A DNA stretch of 36,721 nt, from NCBI GenBank assembly GCA_947479755.1, contig CANKAM010000037.1, positions 1 to 36,721 on the forward strand, given 5' to 3'. The position numbers were made by a program, and so were the translations under genes. Origin of the DNA: Bacteroidota bacterium (GTDB lineage: Bacteria; Bacteroidota; Bacteroidia; SXHM01). The stretch's first letter is position 1, and the number at the start of each line of letters is the position of its first letter. A model generated the notes under the pieces. That model was not told the DNA's origin and ran no database searches. It saw only the letters and a program-made list of their open reading frames with translations. Positions 1 to 8,042 of the stretch are shown here, piece after piece.

Positions 1-147
1 ACTGCTGCAAAAATGATGGGACACAGAGATTTAAAAACGACACAGATTTATTATCAAACTACTCCTGAAAGAATGAGTAAGGATATTGATGGGTTGGAAC
101 AGAAATTAAAGAATAATAATAAAAAACAAAAGAGAAAATTAGCATAG
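1..147 (+). CDS. Tyrosine recombinase/integrase, C-terminal fragment
   Basis: This is the end of a gene that begins left of the window; 48 codons and a TAG stop are visible. The residues MMGHRDLKTTQIYYQTT match the last catalytic segment of tyrosine recombinases, with the GH..LKTTQ.Y box and the nucleophilic tyrosine in IYY. After it comes a Lys/Asn-rich tail typical of Bacteroidota integrases. The enzyme would join and excise DNA at an attachment site. A tRNA 3' remnant lies at the other end of the accessory region (28318-28338), so this is the best candidate for the integrase of the whole element. The upstream Arg and His catalytic boxes are outside the window, so intactness cannot be judged. 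Confidence 0.85.
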   Translation, partial: TAAKMMGHRDLKTTQIYYQTTPERMSKDIDGLEQKLKNNNKKQKRKLA

Positions 148-226
148 TTTTGTTTTACATATTTAGCGGCTATTCAATATGCAGACAGCATCTATTAACT
201 TTAAATAAAATTTTAGATTAAACAAT

Positions 227-820
227 ATGACTTTTACATATAAATTTACCGGAAAAGGCTGGGCAGCAGGAAAACTTGAGATTGACAAACAACTTTTAGA
301 GTTTGAAGTGAGTTACTTGTGCGACCCTTTAGCTGACCTTTTAGAGGGACTTGTTGAAATTACCCCCGGATATGCGACAACAAATTTTAATGAAGATGTT
401 TCAGATAATGAAATGACTTTCATTTGGCAAGGAGAACCTTGGGGTTACAAGTGGTTATTAAAATTTAACTCATTTGATAGCTTAGTAATTCAAGTTACAT
501 CAATTTCTGATATATATGACGAGGCAGATGAAGGACAAATTTGCATTAATTCAACCTGTAATTACTTTGACTTTGTAAATACTGTAATTGAAGAATTGAC
601 CTTATTGCTAAAGAAACACGGACTTGTAGGTTACCATGAAACATGGGCGGGGAAAGCAGACTTTCCTATTTCTAATTTTCTCAAATTAAAGCATTTTATA
701 AAGACAAAAAAAGCATTAGAAATAATGTCAGTTGAAACCTTAAATCCAGAGGATAAATACAACAGGACAGAAGTCACAATTATTAACGATGAACTTAAAC
801 TACTAACAGAAAACCTATGA
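227..820 (+). CDS. Hypothetical protein, 197 aa
   Basis: I do not recognise this family. The protein is soluble, acidic and aromatic-rich, with no signal peptide or membrane segment and no clear catalytic motif. Its stop overlaps the start of the next gene by four bases (ATGA at 817-820), so the two are probably translationally coupled and work together. The next gene encodes an EVE-like/HNH protein, so an accessory, specificity or immunity role in the same system is possible; that is inference from position only. The start at 227 is the only reasonable one for the frame. No TAnnTTTG box was seen in the 79 bases separating it from the integrase end. Confidence 0.7.
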   Translation: MTFTYKFTGKGWAAGKLEIDKQLLEFEVSYLCDPLADLLEGLVEITPGYATTNFNEDVSDNEMTFIWQGEPWGYKWLLKFNSFDSLVIQVTSISDIYDEADEGQICINSTCNYFDFVNTVIEELTLLLKKHGLVGYHETWAGKADFPISNFLKLKHFIKTKKALEIMSVETLNPEDKYNRTEVTIINDELKLLTENL

Positions 821-1557
821 GAACTTGGATAATAAATATACCAGTTGACCTTCGGGACTTCTTCGTTGAAAATGGACAAATACATCATTATTTGGCTGTA
901 AACAAACAAACGGATTTAATTTTGCAGGGAGATATTGCGATTCTCTGGGGTGGAAGACATTCAAAATTTCCCGGAATTTTAGGTTATGGCATTATTTTGA
1001 CAGAACCTCTTAAACCAACAGAAATTCCTAAACAATACAGGAAACTTTATGACACAGGTAGTTTTCAAATTGGGTTTAGACCAATTCATTTATCTTATGA
1101 AGCTGCACATATTCCTGAAAAATATGCTTATCAATTTCCTTCACTAAATGAAACTAAACAACCAACAAGAATTAATAAAAAAACTGCTTATTGGGGCTGG
1201 TGGTTGTTTTCTGAAATACAGCTTATTTTTGAGGATTATCCTCATCTTTTTAAGTTTGACAACTACAACGATGGACATTTTAACTTCGTGATACATCTAC
1301 TTCGTGAAAAATACTTTACGGGCATTCATTTCAGAAAATTCAATACTAAACTGACAAGAACACCTTTAGTATGTAACTACTGCAATACAGACTTTGAAAA
1401 AACACTTGGGCGGAAAACAGCTTTACGAATTATGGAATTACACGAAGAAATTGAAATGCCAGACGGGGATTACAAGAAAATAAAAGCTGAAAATTTTAAA
1501 ATGACTTGCCCAACATGCCACAAAATTGAACACAATAAAATCAGAAACGAAGAATAA
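817..1557 (+). CDS. EVE/PUA-like domain fused to HNH endonuclease-like domain
   Basis: The first 60 or so residues (TWIINIPVD..., then GDIAILWGG and ILGYGIIL) resemble the start of EVE/ASCH-type PUA-fold proteins, which can bind modified bases. The last 60 residues form a zinc-HNH pattern: a CNYC pair near residue 186, His in MELHEEIE near 208, then CPTCHKIEH with Cys231, Cys234, His235 and His239. Proteins joining an EVE/PUA-type reader to an HNH nuclease are known among modification-dependent restriction enzymes, so cleavage of DNA with modified bases is the likely role. It overlaps the upstream gene by four bases and the downstream AraC gene by one base (TAATG). The domain calls come from motif reading; the N-terminal one is the weaker. 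Confidence 0.6.
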   Translation: MRTWIINIPVDLRDFFVENGQIHHYLAVNKQTDLILQGDIAILWGGRHSKFPGILGYGIILTEPLKPTEIPKQYRKLYDTGSFQIGFRPIHLSYEAAHIPEKYAYQFPSLNETKQPTRINKKTAYWGWWLFSEIQLIFEDYPHLFKFDNYNDGHFNFVIHLLREKYFTGIHFRKFNTKLTRTPLVCNYCNTDFEKTLGRKTALRIMELHEEIEMPDGDYKKIKAENFKMTCPTCHKIEHNKIRNEE

Positions 1558-2117
1558 TGAAACTCTTCATCAAAAACATGGTCTGCAACCGTTGTAAAAT
1601 GGTTGTAAAATCTGAAATTGAAAAATTCGGATTACATACTAAATCAGTTGAGTTGGGTGAAGTAGAAATTACTGAAGAACTAAGCGAACAAAAGAAAAAC
1701 CAACTCAATGAACAGTTGCTTTCCTTCGGTTTTGCTTTGATGGACGACAAGAAAATCCGAATTATTGAAAAAGTAAAAAACCTTATTGTGGATTTGGTGC
1801 AGAATAAAAACAGCCAACTAAAAACCAACCTTTCTCATTATTTAAGTAAAGAACTTCACCACGACTACACCTATATCACCAATCTGTTTACGCAGGTTGA
1901 AGGAACAACCATAGAGCAGTATTTCATTGCACAGAAAATTGAGCGAGTAAAAGAGTTATTGGTTTACGATGAATTTTCACTAAGCCAAATCGCTGATGAT
2001 ATGGGTTACAGCAGCGTTTCACATCTCAGCAAGCAATTCAAAAAAGTAACAGGGCTTACACCTTCTCACTTCAAACAACTGAAAGAGAACAAACGCAAAC
2101 CGCTTGAAGAACTGTAA
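1557..2117 (+). CDS. AraC-family regulator with HMA-like metal-sensing N-terminus
   Basis: Residues 1-70 resemble a small heavy-metal-associated fold with a Cys10-x-x-Cys13 pair (MVCNRCKMVV). Residues about 90-180 are an AraC/XylS double helix-turn-helix, with the typical FSLSQIADDMGYSS.SHLSKQFKKVTGLTP segment. This small architecture is common in Bacteroidota beside copper or other cation efflux genes and probably senses metal through the cysteine pair to switch on the operon at 2204-11153. Which metal is bound cannot be told. The start codon overlaps the stop of the EVE-HNH gene by one base, so the regulator may be partly read from that upstream operon. An 86-base gap with a promoter-like box separates it from its probable targets. 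Confidence 0.8.
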   Translation: MKLFIKNMVCNRCKMVVKSEIEKFGLHTKSVELGEVEITEELSEQKKNQLNEQLLSFGFALMDDKKIRIIEKVKNLIVDLVQNKNSQLKTNLSHYLSKELHHDYTYITNLFTQVEGTTIEQYFIAQKIERVKELLVYDEFSLSQIADDMGYSSVSHLSKQFKKVTGLTPSHFKQLKENKRKPLEEL

Positions 2118-2169
2118 ATTATACCAATCAAATCCAAAATTGTATAACAGCCTTTCCTCAAGTTAGCCG

Positions 2170-2177
2170 CAACTTTG
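2170..2177 (+). promoter_or_regulatory. Candidate -7 box of the metal-efflux operon
   Basis: CAACTTTG is a one-mismatch version of the Bacteroidota -7 element TAnnTTTG. It lies 26 bases before the ATG at 2204, in the only sizeable gap between the regulator and the efflux genes. A convincing -33 TTTG was not seen, so confidence is limited; an activator such as the AraC protein could compensate for that. Confidence 0.4.
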
Positions 2178-2203
2178 TGTCGTTAATTTAAACTCATAAA
2201 ACA

Positions 2204-2923
2204 ATGACACACACTTATAACATTTCAGGTATGACTTGCGCTAACTGCGAAGCCAAAGTAAAAAGCGGACTACTCACTTTACCCGATGTTACTTCTGCCG
2301 AAGTTTCAAAAGAAAAAGGAACAGCAATCATCACAATGGAAAAGCATATTGCTTTATCAGAATTACAAAAGGCAATTGGCGGTGAAAACGGCAAATACAA
2401 AATTACAGCCGAACATCACAGCGAAGCAACAGAGCAAACAAAGTCTTGGTTCGCTACCTACAAACCCATTCTTTTAATTTTTGCTTACATCACTGTAATT
2501 GCATCCACCGCATCCTTTCACAACGGGACAATTCACGCCATGCACTTTATGCAGATTTTCATGGCGGGCTTCTTCCTCACTTTTTCATTCTTCAAACTTT
2601 TGGGCTTAAAAGGTTTTGCCGATAGCTACGCCATGTATGATATTGTGGCAAAACGCATCCCGGTTTGGGGCTACATTTATCCCTTTATTGAACTGGCTCT
2701 TGGTCTTGCATACCTCACCAACTTCAATCCGTTTATTACAAACATCACTACTTTAATAGTAATGTCAGTAAGCATCATTGGTGTATTGCAAAGCGTATTA
2801 AACAAAAAGAAAATTCAATGCGCTTGCTTGGGTGCAGTTTTTAATTTACCCATGAGCACCGTAACCATTATTGAAGATGCGCTGATGATTGCCATGAGTG
2901 CCGCAATGCTTATACTTATCTAA
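2204..2923 (+). CDS. HMA-domain MauE/DoxX-like membrane protein
   Basis: Residues 1-68 are a heavy-metal-associated domain with the canonical GMTCANC motif (Cys12, Cys15), as in copper chaperones. From about residue 85 there are four to five hydrophobic helices with a MauE/DoxX-like pattern, including a Gly-rich GFFLTFSFFKLLGLKGFADSY segment and a Cys-Ala-Cys near residue 206. This two-part protein is regularly found in Bacteroidota metal operons. It likely passes a soft metal or electrons across the inner membrane; the exact activity is not established. It is the first gene after the promoter-like box at 2170 and is followed 20 bases later by the His-rich gene. Confidence 0.85.
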   Translation: MTHTYNISGMTCANCEAKVKSGLLTLPDVTSAEVSKEKGTAIITMEKHIALSELQKAIGGENGKYKITAEHHSEATEQTKSWFATYKPILLIFAYITVIASTASFHNGTIHAMHFMQIFMAGFFLTFSFFKLLGLKGFADSYAMYDIVAKRIPVWGYIYPFIELALGLAYLTNFNPFITNITTLIVMSVSIIGVLQSVLNKKKIQCACLGAVFNLPMSTVTIIEDALMIAMSAAMLILI

Positions 2924-2943
2924 AAACCTTACATTTGTAACCG

Positions 2944-3360
2944 ATGCGGAATAAAAATTTCATATTATTCAGTTTGCTTTCAGCCTACTTGCTGATGTTA
3001 TCGCACGCTGTAATTCCGCACCACCACCACAAAAACACACAGGAGGCAAATACTCACCACCACCATGAACAAACCGCACACCACCACGAACATGCTCCTA
3101 CCGAAGGACATGGACACACATCACACTTTGTTCATGCACCCGATTTCGGAAGCTACGTAGTTACACCCTCATTCAAACTCACTGATGTTTCTCAGTTTCA
3201 TTTAGACTTTCTGCTTATTGCCCCGACTGCGTTTAATTTCTATATTGAAACATTTGTAACAGAAGTGGACTGGTATCCCGATAGTCCACCGCCAAATCTC
3301 ACATTCACCCTTCAACCCAATGGGTTAAGAGGTTCTCCGCTTTCTATTTCTCTGGCATAG
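2944..3360 (+). CDS. Exported histidine-rich putative metal-binding protein
   Basis: An N-terminal hydrophobic segment (residues 6-22) predicts export or membrane anchoring. Residues 25-60 are packed with histidines in clusters such as HHHH, HHHHE and HHHEH, which fits binding of copper, nickel, zinc or cobalt in the periplasm. The C-terminal half is low in His and contains a Pro-rich turn (SPPPNL). No enzyme motif is seen. Similar short His-rich proteins precede CzcABC-type genes in Bacteroidota. It sits between the HMA-MauE gene and a methyltransferase in one direction, so it is probably a periplasmic metal buffer for the efflux system. That role is inferred from composition and context. 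Confidence 0.75.
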   Translation: MRNKNFILFSLLSAYLLMLSHAVIPHHHHKNTQEANTHHHHEQTAHHHEHAPTEGHGHTSHFVHAPDFGSYVVTPSFKLTDVSQFHLDFLLIAPTAFNFYIETFVTEVDWYPDSPPPNLTFTLQPNGLRGSPLSISLA

Positions 3361-3449
3361 CATTCAGATTTTCTGTTTGCGTGTTGCCTCATGCTTTTGC
3401 TCAACGCAAATCGCATACTGCTTTTAGCATTTGTCTAATTCAAATAGAA

Positions 3450-4097
3450 ATGGAAAACAAAACATACATCCCAGCACTCAAATACAATTGGCTCACAAAA
3501 TTCTATGATGGGCTGATAGAAAATTTTCTGCGCGAAAAATTTTTCAAAACTGCTTTACTTAATCAGGCAAGCGTTCCCTATCCGAAATCAATTATTGACA
3601 TCGGTTCAGGCACGGGGACACTTACCTTCATGTTAAGCCAAAAATTTCCCGATGCCCTTATAATAGGAATTGACGGTGACGAAAACATTATCAGCATAGC
3701 CAATCAAAAGAACACAGTAAGCGACAACGTCTATTTCCGACAGGACATGAGCTACAATTTGCCTTTTGATGAGAACAATGCCGACATCGTTACATCTTCT
3801 TTAATGCTCCATCATTTAACCGATGCAGATAAACTCAAAACCATGAAGGAATGTTTGCGCGTGTTGAAACCTAAAGGCGAAATGCTAATTGCCGATTGGG
3901 GTAAAGCATCAAACCCGCTCATGCGTTTGCTTTTTTACATCGTACAGTTTTTAGATGGTTTTGAAACCACCACTTCCAACACCAAAGGCACGATAGCAGA
4001 ATACATGAGTCAGGCGGGCTTTTCACAAGTAACCGTTTGCCAAAAAATTGACACTGTGCTTGGCACTATTGACATTTATAAAGGCATTAAACAATAA
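3450..4097 (+). CDS. Class I SAM-dependent methyltransferase
   Basis: The start at 3450 (MENKTYIPALKY) is preferred over an in-frame ATG at 3381, because the extra 23 residues do not look like part of the fold. Motif I is IDIGSGTGTLTFML, followed by the acidic end of strand two in GIDGD, and SLMLHHL as the motif IV region. This is a UbiE/ArsM-like Rossmann methyltransferase of about 215 residues. The substrate is unknown. It lacks the conserved cysteine set expected of arsenite methyltransferase ArsM, so metalloid methylation is not supported. Its place inside the metal operon, between the His-rich gene and tolC, is found in other Bacteroidota clusters and suggests an accessory role. Confidence 0.85.
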   Translation: MENKTYIPALKYNWLTKFYDGLIENFLREKFFKTALLNQASVPYPKSIIDIGSGTGTLTFMLSQKFPDALIIGIDGDENIISIANQKNTVSDNVYFRQDMSYNLPFDENNADIVTSSLMLHHLTDADKLKTMKECLRVLKPKGEMLIADWGKASNPLMRLLFYIVQFLDGFETTTSNTKGTIAEYMSQAGFSQVTVCQKIDTVLGTIDIYKGIKQ

Positions 4098-4101
4098 CAG
4101 A

Positions 4102-5298
4102 ATGAAACACAACGCTCACATACTTATTACGCTCTCGTTTTTGTTTTGCGCTCAATTCTTATCCGCGCAAACCACACTTACAGAGCAGCAAGCAATTGAC
4201 CTTGCCCTCAAAAAAAGTCCTTTGCTCAATGCCGCTACCTTACAGGTTAAACAGCAAAAACAATTACAGGGAACAAGTTTCAATTTACGCAATCCCGACA
4301 TTACTTTGGAAAGCCCCACCGGAGAATTTATGACCGTTGGAGTTTTGCAGTCCTTTGAATTTCCATCGGTGTATGTAAAGCAGGGGCAACTTGCCAAGCA
4401 GCAAACAGTTTTAGCAGAGAAAGGAAAAACACTGACCGAAGCCGAAGTAAAGCAACAGGTAAAATCCGCTTACCTCAGTTTACAGTTTGCCAATCAAATT
4501 TTGCAGCAACTTAAAAAGCAGGACAGCATTTATTTCAGCATTGCCGATGCAGCCGAACGACAATTCACCGCAGGGCAAATTGATTTTGTTGCTAAAACTT
4601 TTGCCGCCACACAATACGGTGAAGTGCATAATCAATATGTGCAAGCCCAAACCGATGCACAAATTGCCTTACAGCAATTACAACTTTACACAGGTGTTGC
4701 CGACAACATTGCAACAACTCCATTCAGCAAGGGCAGCGCAACGTTTTTAATTACAGGCATTACTACCGACAGCGCAACAATAGTTGGCACTCCTTTTATT
4801 CAATACTACACGCAAACGCAATCAGTAGCTAAAAAGTCGCTTGCTTTAGAAAAGAACAAAGCATTGCCCGGCTTTTCATTCGGCTACATGAACCAGGGCT
4901 TGAAGAATACGGAAATTCCTTTGCGCCTTCGCGCAGGTATTAACATACCAATTTGGTTTTGGCAATATAGCGCAGCTATAAAAGCGTCAAAAACCAATTT
5001 GCAAATCACACAGCAAAACACTTTGGCACAGCAGCAAAACCTTACGGCAAAAATGCAACAGGCAAAAGGCGATGCCATTAAATACCAAACATCACTTGCC
5101 TATTACGAAACCACAGGTTTGAAACAAGCAGACGATTTAATTACCTCATCTGGCAGAATATTTTCAGCAGGACAAACAGATTACATCGCTTATCTGCGAA
5201 CCCTTTCGGATGCTTACAACATTCAGGTAAAATATTTGGAAACACTTCGCAGCTACAATCAATCCATCATAAACATTAACTACTTAAACGGTCAATAA
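4102..5298 (+). CDS. TolC-family outer-membrane efflux protein (CusC/CzcC type)
   Basis: The start at 4102 gives a clean signal peptide (MKHNAHILITLSFLFCAQF then SAQ); the longer in-frame ATG at 4048 lies inside the methyltransferase gene. The mature part has the two repeated long-helix regions of outer-membrane efflux proteins, with TLTEQQAIDLALKKSPLL at the start and a second helical repeat ending in YLETLRSYNQSIININYLNG. It would form the outer-membrane channel of the tripartite pump with the adaptor at 5298 and the pump at 8043. At about 400 residues it is near the usual size. The stop and the next start share one base (TAATG), indicating coupled translation. Confidence 0.9.
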   Translation: MKHNAHILITLSFLFCAQFLSAQTTLTEQQAIDLALKKSPLLNAATLQVKQQKQLQGTSFNLRNPDITLESPTGEFMTVGVLQSFEFPSVYVKQGQLAKQQTVLAEKGKTLTEAEVKQQVKSAYLSLQFANQILQQLKKQDSIYFSIADAAERQFTAGQIDFVAKTFAATQYGEVHNQYVQAQTDAQIALQQLQLYTGVADNIATTPFSKGSATFLITGITTDSATIVGTPFIQYYTQTQSVAKKSLALEKNKALPGFSFGYMNQGLKNTEIPLRLRAGINIPIWFWQYSAAIKASKTNLQITQQNTLAQQQNLTAKMQQAKGDAIKYQTSLAYYETTGLKQADDLITSSGRIFSAGQTDYIAYLRTLSDAYNIQVKYLETLRSYNQSIININYLNGQ

Positions 5299-6983
5299 TG
5301 AAAACAACAATTCAAACAAAAGCAGTTACACTTCTCTTTTTGCTCATTGCAAATTGCACTTTGCTTTTTGCCAGTGGCGGAGACGACCACACGCACGGTG
5401 ATGAAAAACCAACTGCAACAGGTCAGCAGCAAAAATACTTTTCATCCGAAGCCGTGTCCGACAAATACGAATTGCTATTGCGCTACGAACCCATTCACAT
5501 TGGTGAACCCGCACATCTCACTTTGTTTGTGAGCGAATACGCTACCAACAAACCTGTCGGCAAAGCCGAACTAAAAATTACAGCACAGGAAGACAGCAAA
5601 CTTGTCTTTACTGCCAAACAAACAGGCGAAGGCACTTATTCGGTAGAAACAAATTTCCCCGAAATGAAAAAGTATTCCTTGGCAGTAAGCATCAACAGCG
5701 CATTAGGTGCAGACCTCATTTTACTTTCAAACATTGAAGCGGGAAAAGAATTGCCACATGCAGAAGAAGAAAGCAAGCAATCCGCTTTTGCTAATTGGCA
5801 AACTTGGTTATTGGTTGCCCTTGCGCTTATTATCGGTTTAGGTCTCGGAGTTCTTTTACAAAAACGAAATACTAAAACAGGCAAAAGCTCCATCGCTGTT
5901 TTTCTACTTGCTGTTAATTGTCTTTTACCCGTTGTTCAATCAAACGCACATGGTGATGATGACCACGGAGCAAAAAAATCAGGAAACAATTTTTCCAACT
6001 CCTTTTCAGTTCCGAAAGAAACACAGTTCCTGTTTAATGTATTCACTCAAAAAATTGCTGTCGGCTCTTTTACTGAAAGCACAAAACTATTCGGAACAAT
6101 TATTCCGAGCAGCAACGGTCAGGCATTGGTTACTACTCCTCAAAACGGAAAAATGATTTCGCTCAATGTTCGTGTAGGTGAACAAATCAAAGCAGGGCAA
6201 TCCTTAGCCGTCATTGAACAAAACATTGATGCAGGAACGCAGGTAAATATGTTGGCAGAAAAAAATAACCTCACTGCCGAATACGATGCAGCCAAAAAAG
6301 AATTTGACCGCCTTAATTCCATCAAGGACATTGCAGCTAAACGCGATGTGGATGAAGCCACCGCACGTTTGCAGAAAGCAGAAGCCAACCTCAAACTATT
6401 CACCGGCAATTCAGGAAAAACAATTTCGCTCACCGCACCCATTAGCGGCATTGTTGCCAACTTCAAACTATCCATAGGCGCAACAGTAAATGAAGGTGAA
6501 ACACTTTTTACCATCACCAACCTTTCACAGATTTATGCCGAAGCGCAGGTATTTGACAAAGATGCCGCCAAAGTAAAACAGGGCGCAAAATTTTCTATTG
6601 AATGCGCTAACGACAGCCACAAAACAAGTGAAGTAAAACTCCTTTCTCTCGCACAGGAAATAAACGCCACCAACCAGTCGCAGCGTGTTTTGTTTGAGTT
6701 GGGCAACCCCGATAGCGATTTCAAAATAGGTGAGTTTGTAAACATCCGTGTTTTTGCTTCCGAAAATTCACAACAGATTTCTTTGCCCAATTCTGCCATC
6801 ACCGAAATAAACGGCAAGCCCGTTGTGTTCATTAAAGATGCAGCCGAAAAATACACTGTCAGCTATGTGCAGTTAGGCGAAAACAATGGCTCTTACACCA
6901 GCATCATCAAAGGTGTAGAAGAAGGTGAGCGCGTAGTAACCAACGCCAGTTATCAACTCAAAATGATTTATCTCAACCAATAA
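5298..6983 (+). CDS. RND efflux periplasmic adaptor (CusB/CzcB type) with extra N-terminal membrane module
   Basis: The C-terminal two thirds (from about residue 230) are a membrane-fusion protein: a biotinyl/lipoyl-like half (NGKMISLNVRVGEQIKAGQSL), a helical hairpin around residues 310-365, the second lipoyl half (SLTAPISGIVANFKLSIGA) and a beta-barrel region. It bridges the CusA-type pump and TolC. The first 190 residues are unusual: a signal peptide, a His/Asp patch (DDHTHGDE), a beta-rich periplasmic domain, then a transmembrane helix near residues 168-187. A second signal-like hydrophobic stretch (196-213) and another metal-like patch (HGDDDHG) follow. It reads like two secreted proteins fused end to end. 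At 561 residues it is longer than typical CusB. Confidence 0.88.
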   Translation: MKTTIQTKAVTLLFLLIANCTLLFASGGDDHTHGDEKPTATGQQQKYFSSEAVSDKYELLLRYEPIHIGEPAHLTLFVSEYATNKPVGKAELKITAQEDSKLVFTAKQTGEGTYSVETNFPEMKKYSLAVSINSALGADLILLSNIEAGKELPHAEEESKQSAFANWQTWLLVALALIIGLGLGVLLQKRNTKTGKSSIAVFLLAVNCLLPVVQSNAHGDDDHGAKKSGNNFSNSFSVPKETQFLFNVFTQKIAVGSFTESTKLFGTIIPSSNGQALVTTPQNGKMISLNVRVGEQIKAGQSLAVIEQNIDAGTQVNMLAEKNNLTAEYDAAKKEFDRLNSIKDIAAKRDVDEATARLQKAEANLKLFTGNSGKTISLTAPISGIVANFKLSIGATVNEGETLFTITNLSQIYAEAQVFDKDAAKVKQGAKFSIECANDSHKTSEVKLLSLAQEINATNQSQRVLFELGNPDSDFKIGEFVNIRVFASENSQQISLPNSAITEINGKPVVFIKDAAEKYTVSYVQLGENNGSYTSIIKGVEEGERVVTNASYQLKMIYLNQ

Positions 6984-7011
6984 TTTCCAAACAATTAAAA
7001 ACAAAAATAAA

Positions 7012-8007
7012 ATGAACAACCAATTTAAAACACTAACTGCGATGTGCGCCATTGCCGCTTCGCTTTTTCTTGCTTCCTGCAATAACAGCAGCAACAAAGA
7101 AAATTCAACTGCCCAAACCGAAGAACATCAGCACGGTGAAGGCGAACACCACGAACACATTTTCGCCTGCCCCATGCACCCCGAAGTTACAGGACATGAA
7201 GGCGAAAAATGCAGCAAATGCGGAATGGCACTCGTTCATTCTGATGGAACTACATCAAAGGGTAATTTTCAAATGCAGTTCACTTCTTCACCGCAAACTA
7301 TTGAAGCAGGTAAACCCGCAACACTTGCATTCACACCAAAAAACAAAGACAACGCAAGCGCAGCCGTTCCTTTAGAAGTGCAGCACGAAAAGAAAATCCA
7401 CCTGATTTTAGTGAGCGAAGATTTATCTTGGTTCAATCACATTCACCCCGAATACCAGGCAGACGGCTCTTTTACAGTAGAAGAAACTTTCCCTAACGGT
7501 GGCAACTACTTTCTTTATGCTGATTACAAACCAAGCGGCAGCACAAATCAATTGGAGAAAATAGATGTAGCAGTAAAAGGTAAAACCGTTACCGCCAAAA
7601 CTTACAGCACTATTCAAAACACAGCAACAAGCGATGCTTTCACCATTACACTCAAACCCGATGATGGTGTTTTCATTGCCAACAAAGCCATTCATTTTGA
7701 CGGTGTGTTTACCAAAAACGGAAAAACCTTTGATGTAAACCAACTGCAAAAATACCTCGGTGCAAAAGGACACATGGTTGCCATCAAAACCGACACAAAA
7801 GAATACGTGCATCTGCACCCCGAAGTAGAAGGAACTATTCTTCACTTTCATACCACGTTTGAAAACGCAGGGACTTATCGCGTTTGGTTGCAATTCATGG
7901 CAGACGACAAGCTGCACACCACCGACTTTTTTATTAAAGTGGAACAAGGCGAAGTAACAGAAGTGAAAACCGACCACGACCACAGCGAACATTCACACAA
8001 GCACTAA
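7012..8007 (+). CDS. Lipoprotein with heavy-metal-binding domain
   Basis: A lipoprotein signal ends in LFLASC, with Cys23 as the likely lipidated residue. A His/Glu-rich linker follows, then the short heavy-metal-binding domain seen beside copper and cation efflux systems: CPMHPEV near residue 53 and KCSKCGM near 67. The rest (about 75-315) appears to be two related beta-sandwich segments, each with His-x-His patches (NHIHPEY and VHLHPEV/LHFHTTF). The tail is DHDHSEHSHKH. It probably collects metal on the periplasmic face and hands it to the tripartite pump. It lies 28 bases after the adaptor and 35 before the pump gene, in the same direction. Confidence 0.85.
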   Translation: MNNQFKTLTAMCAIAASLFLASCNNSSNKENSTAQTEEHQHGEGEHHEHIFACPMHPEVTGHEGEKCSKCGMALVHSDGTTSKGNFQMQFTSSPQTIEAGKPATLAFTPKNKDNASAAVPLEVQHEKKIHLILVSEDLSWFNHIHPEYQADGSFTVEETFPNGGNYFLYADYKPSGSTNQLEKIDVAVKGKTVTAKTYSTIQNTATSDAFTITLKPDDGVFIANKAIHFDGVFTKNGKTFDVNQLQKYLGAKGHMVAIKTDTKEYVHLHPEVEGTILHFHTTFENAGTYRVWLQFMADDKLHTTDFFIKVEQGEVTEVKTDHDHSEHSHKH

Positions 8008-8042
8008 ATCAAATCGCATTGCCATTTACTAATCGATAACTC

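Noticed and set aside
631-909. Minus-strand 92-aa frame
   Set aside because: It is a shadow of two overlapping plus-strand genes and shows no domain or promoter.
3381-3449. Upstream ATG for the methyltransferase
   Set aside because: The extra residues do not resemble the family; the start at 3450 fits better.
3450-4097. Call as arsenite methyltransferase ArsM
   Set aside because: The conserved cysteine set needed for arsenic methylation is not present.
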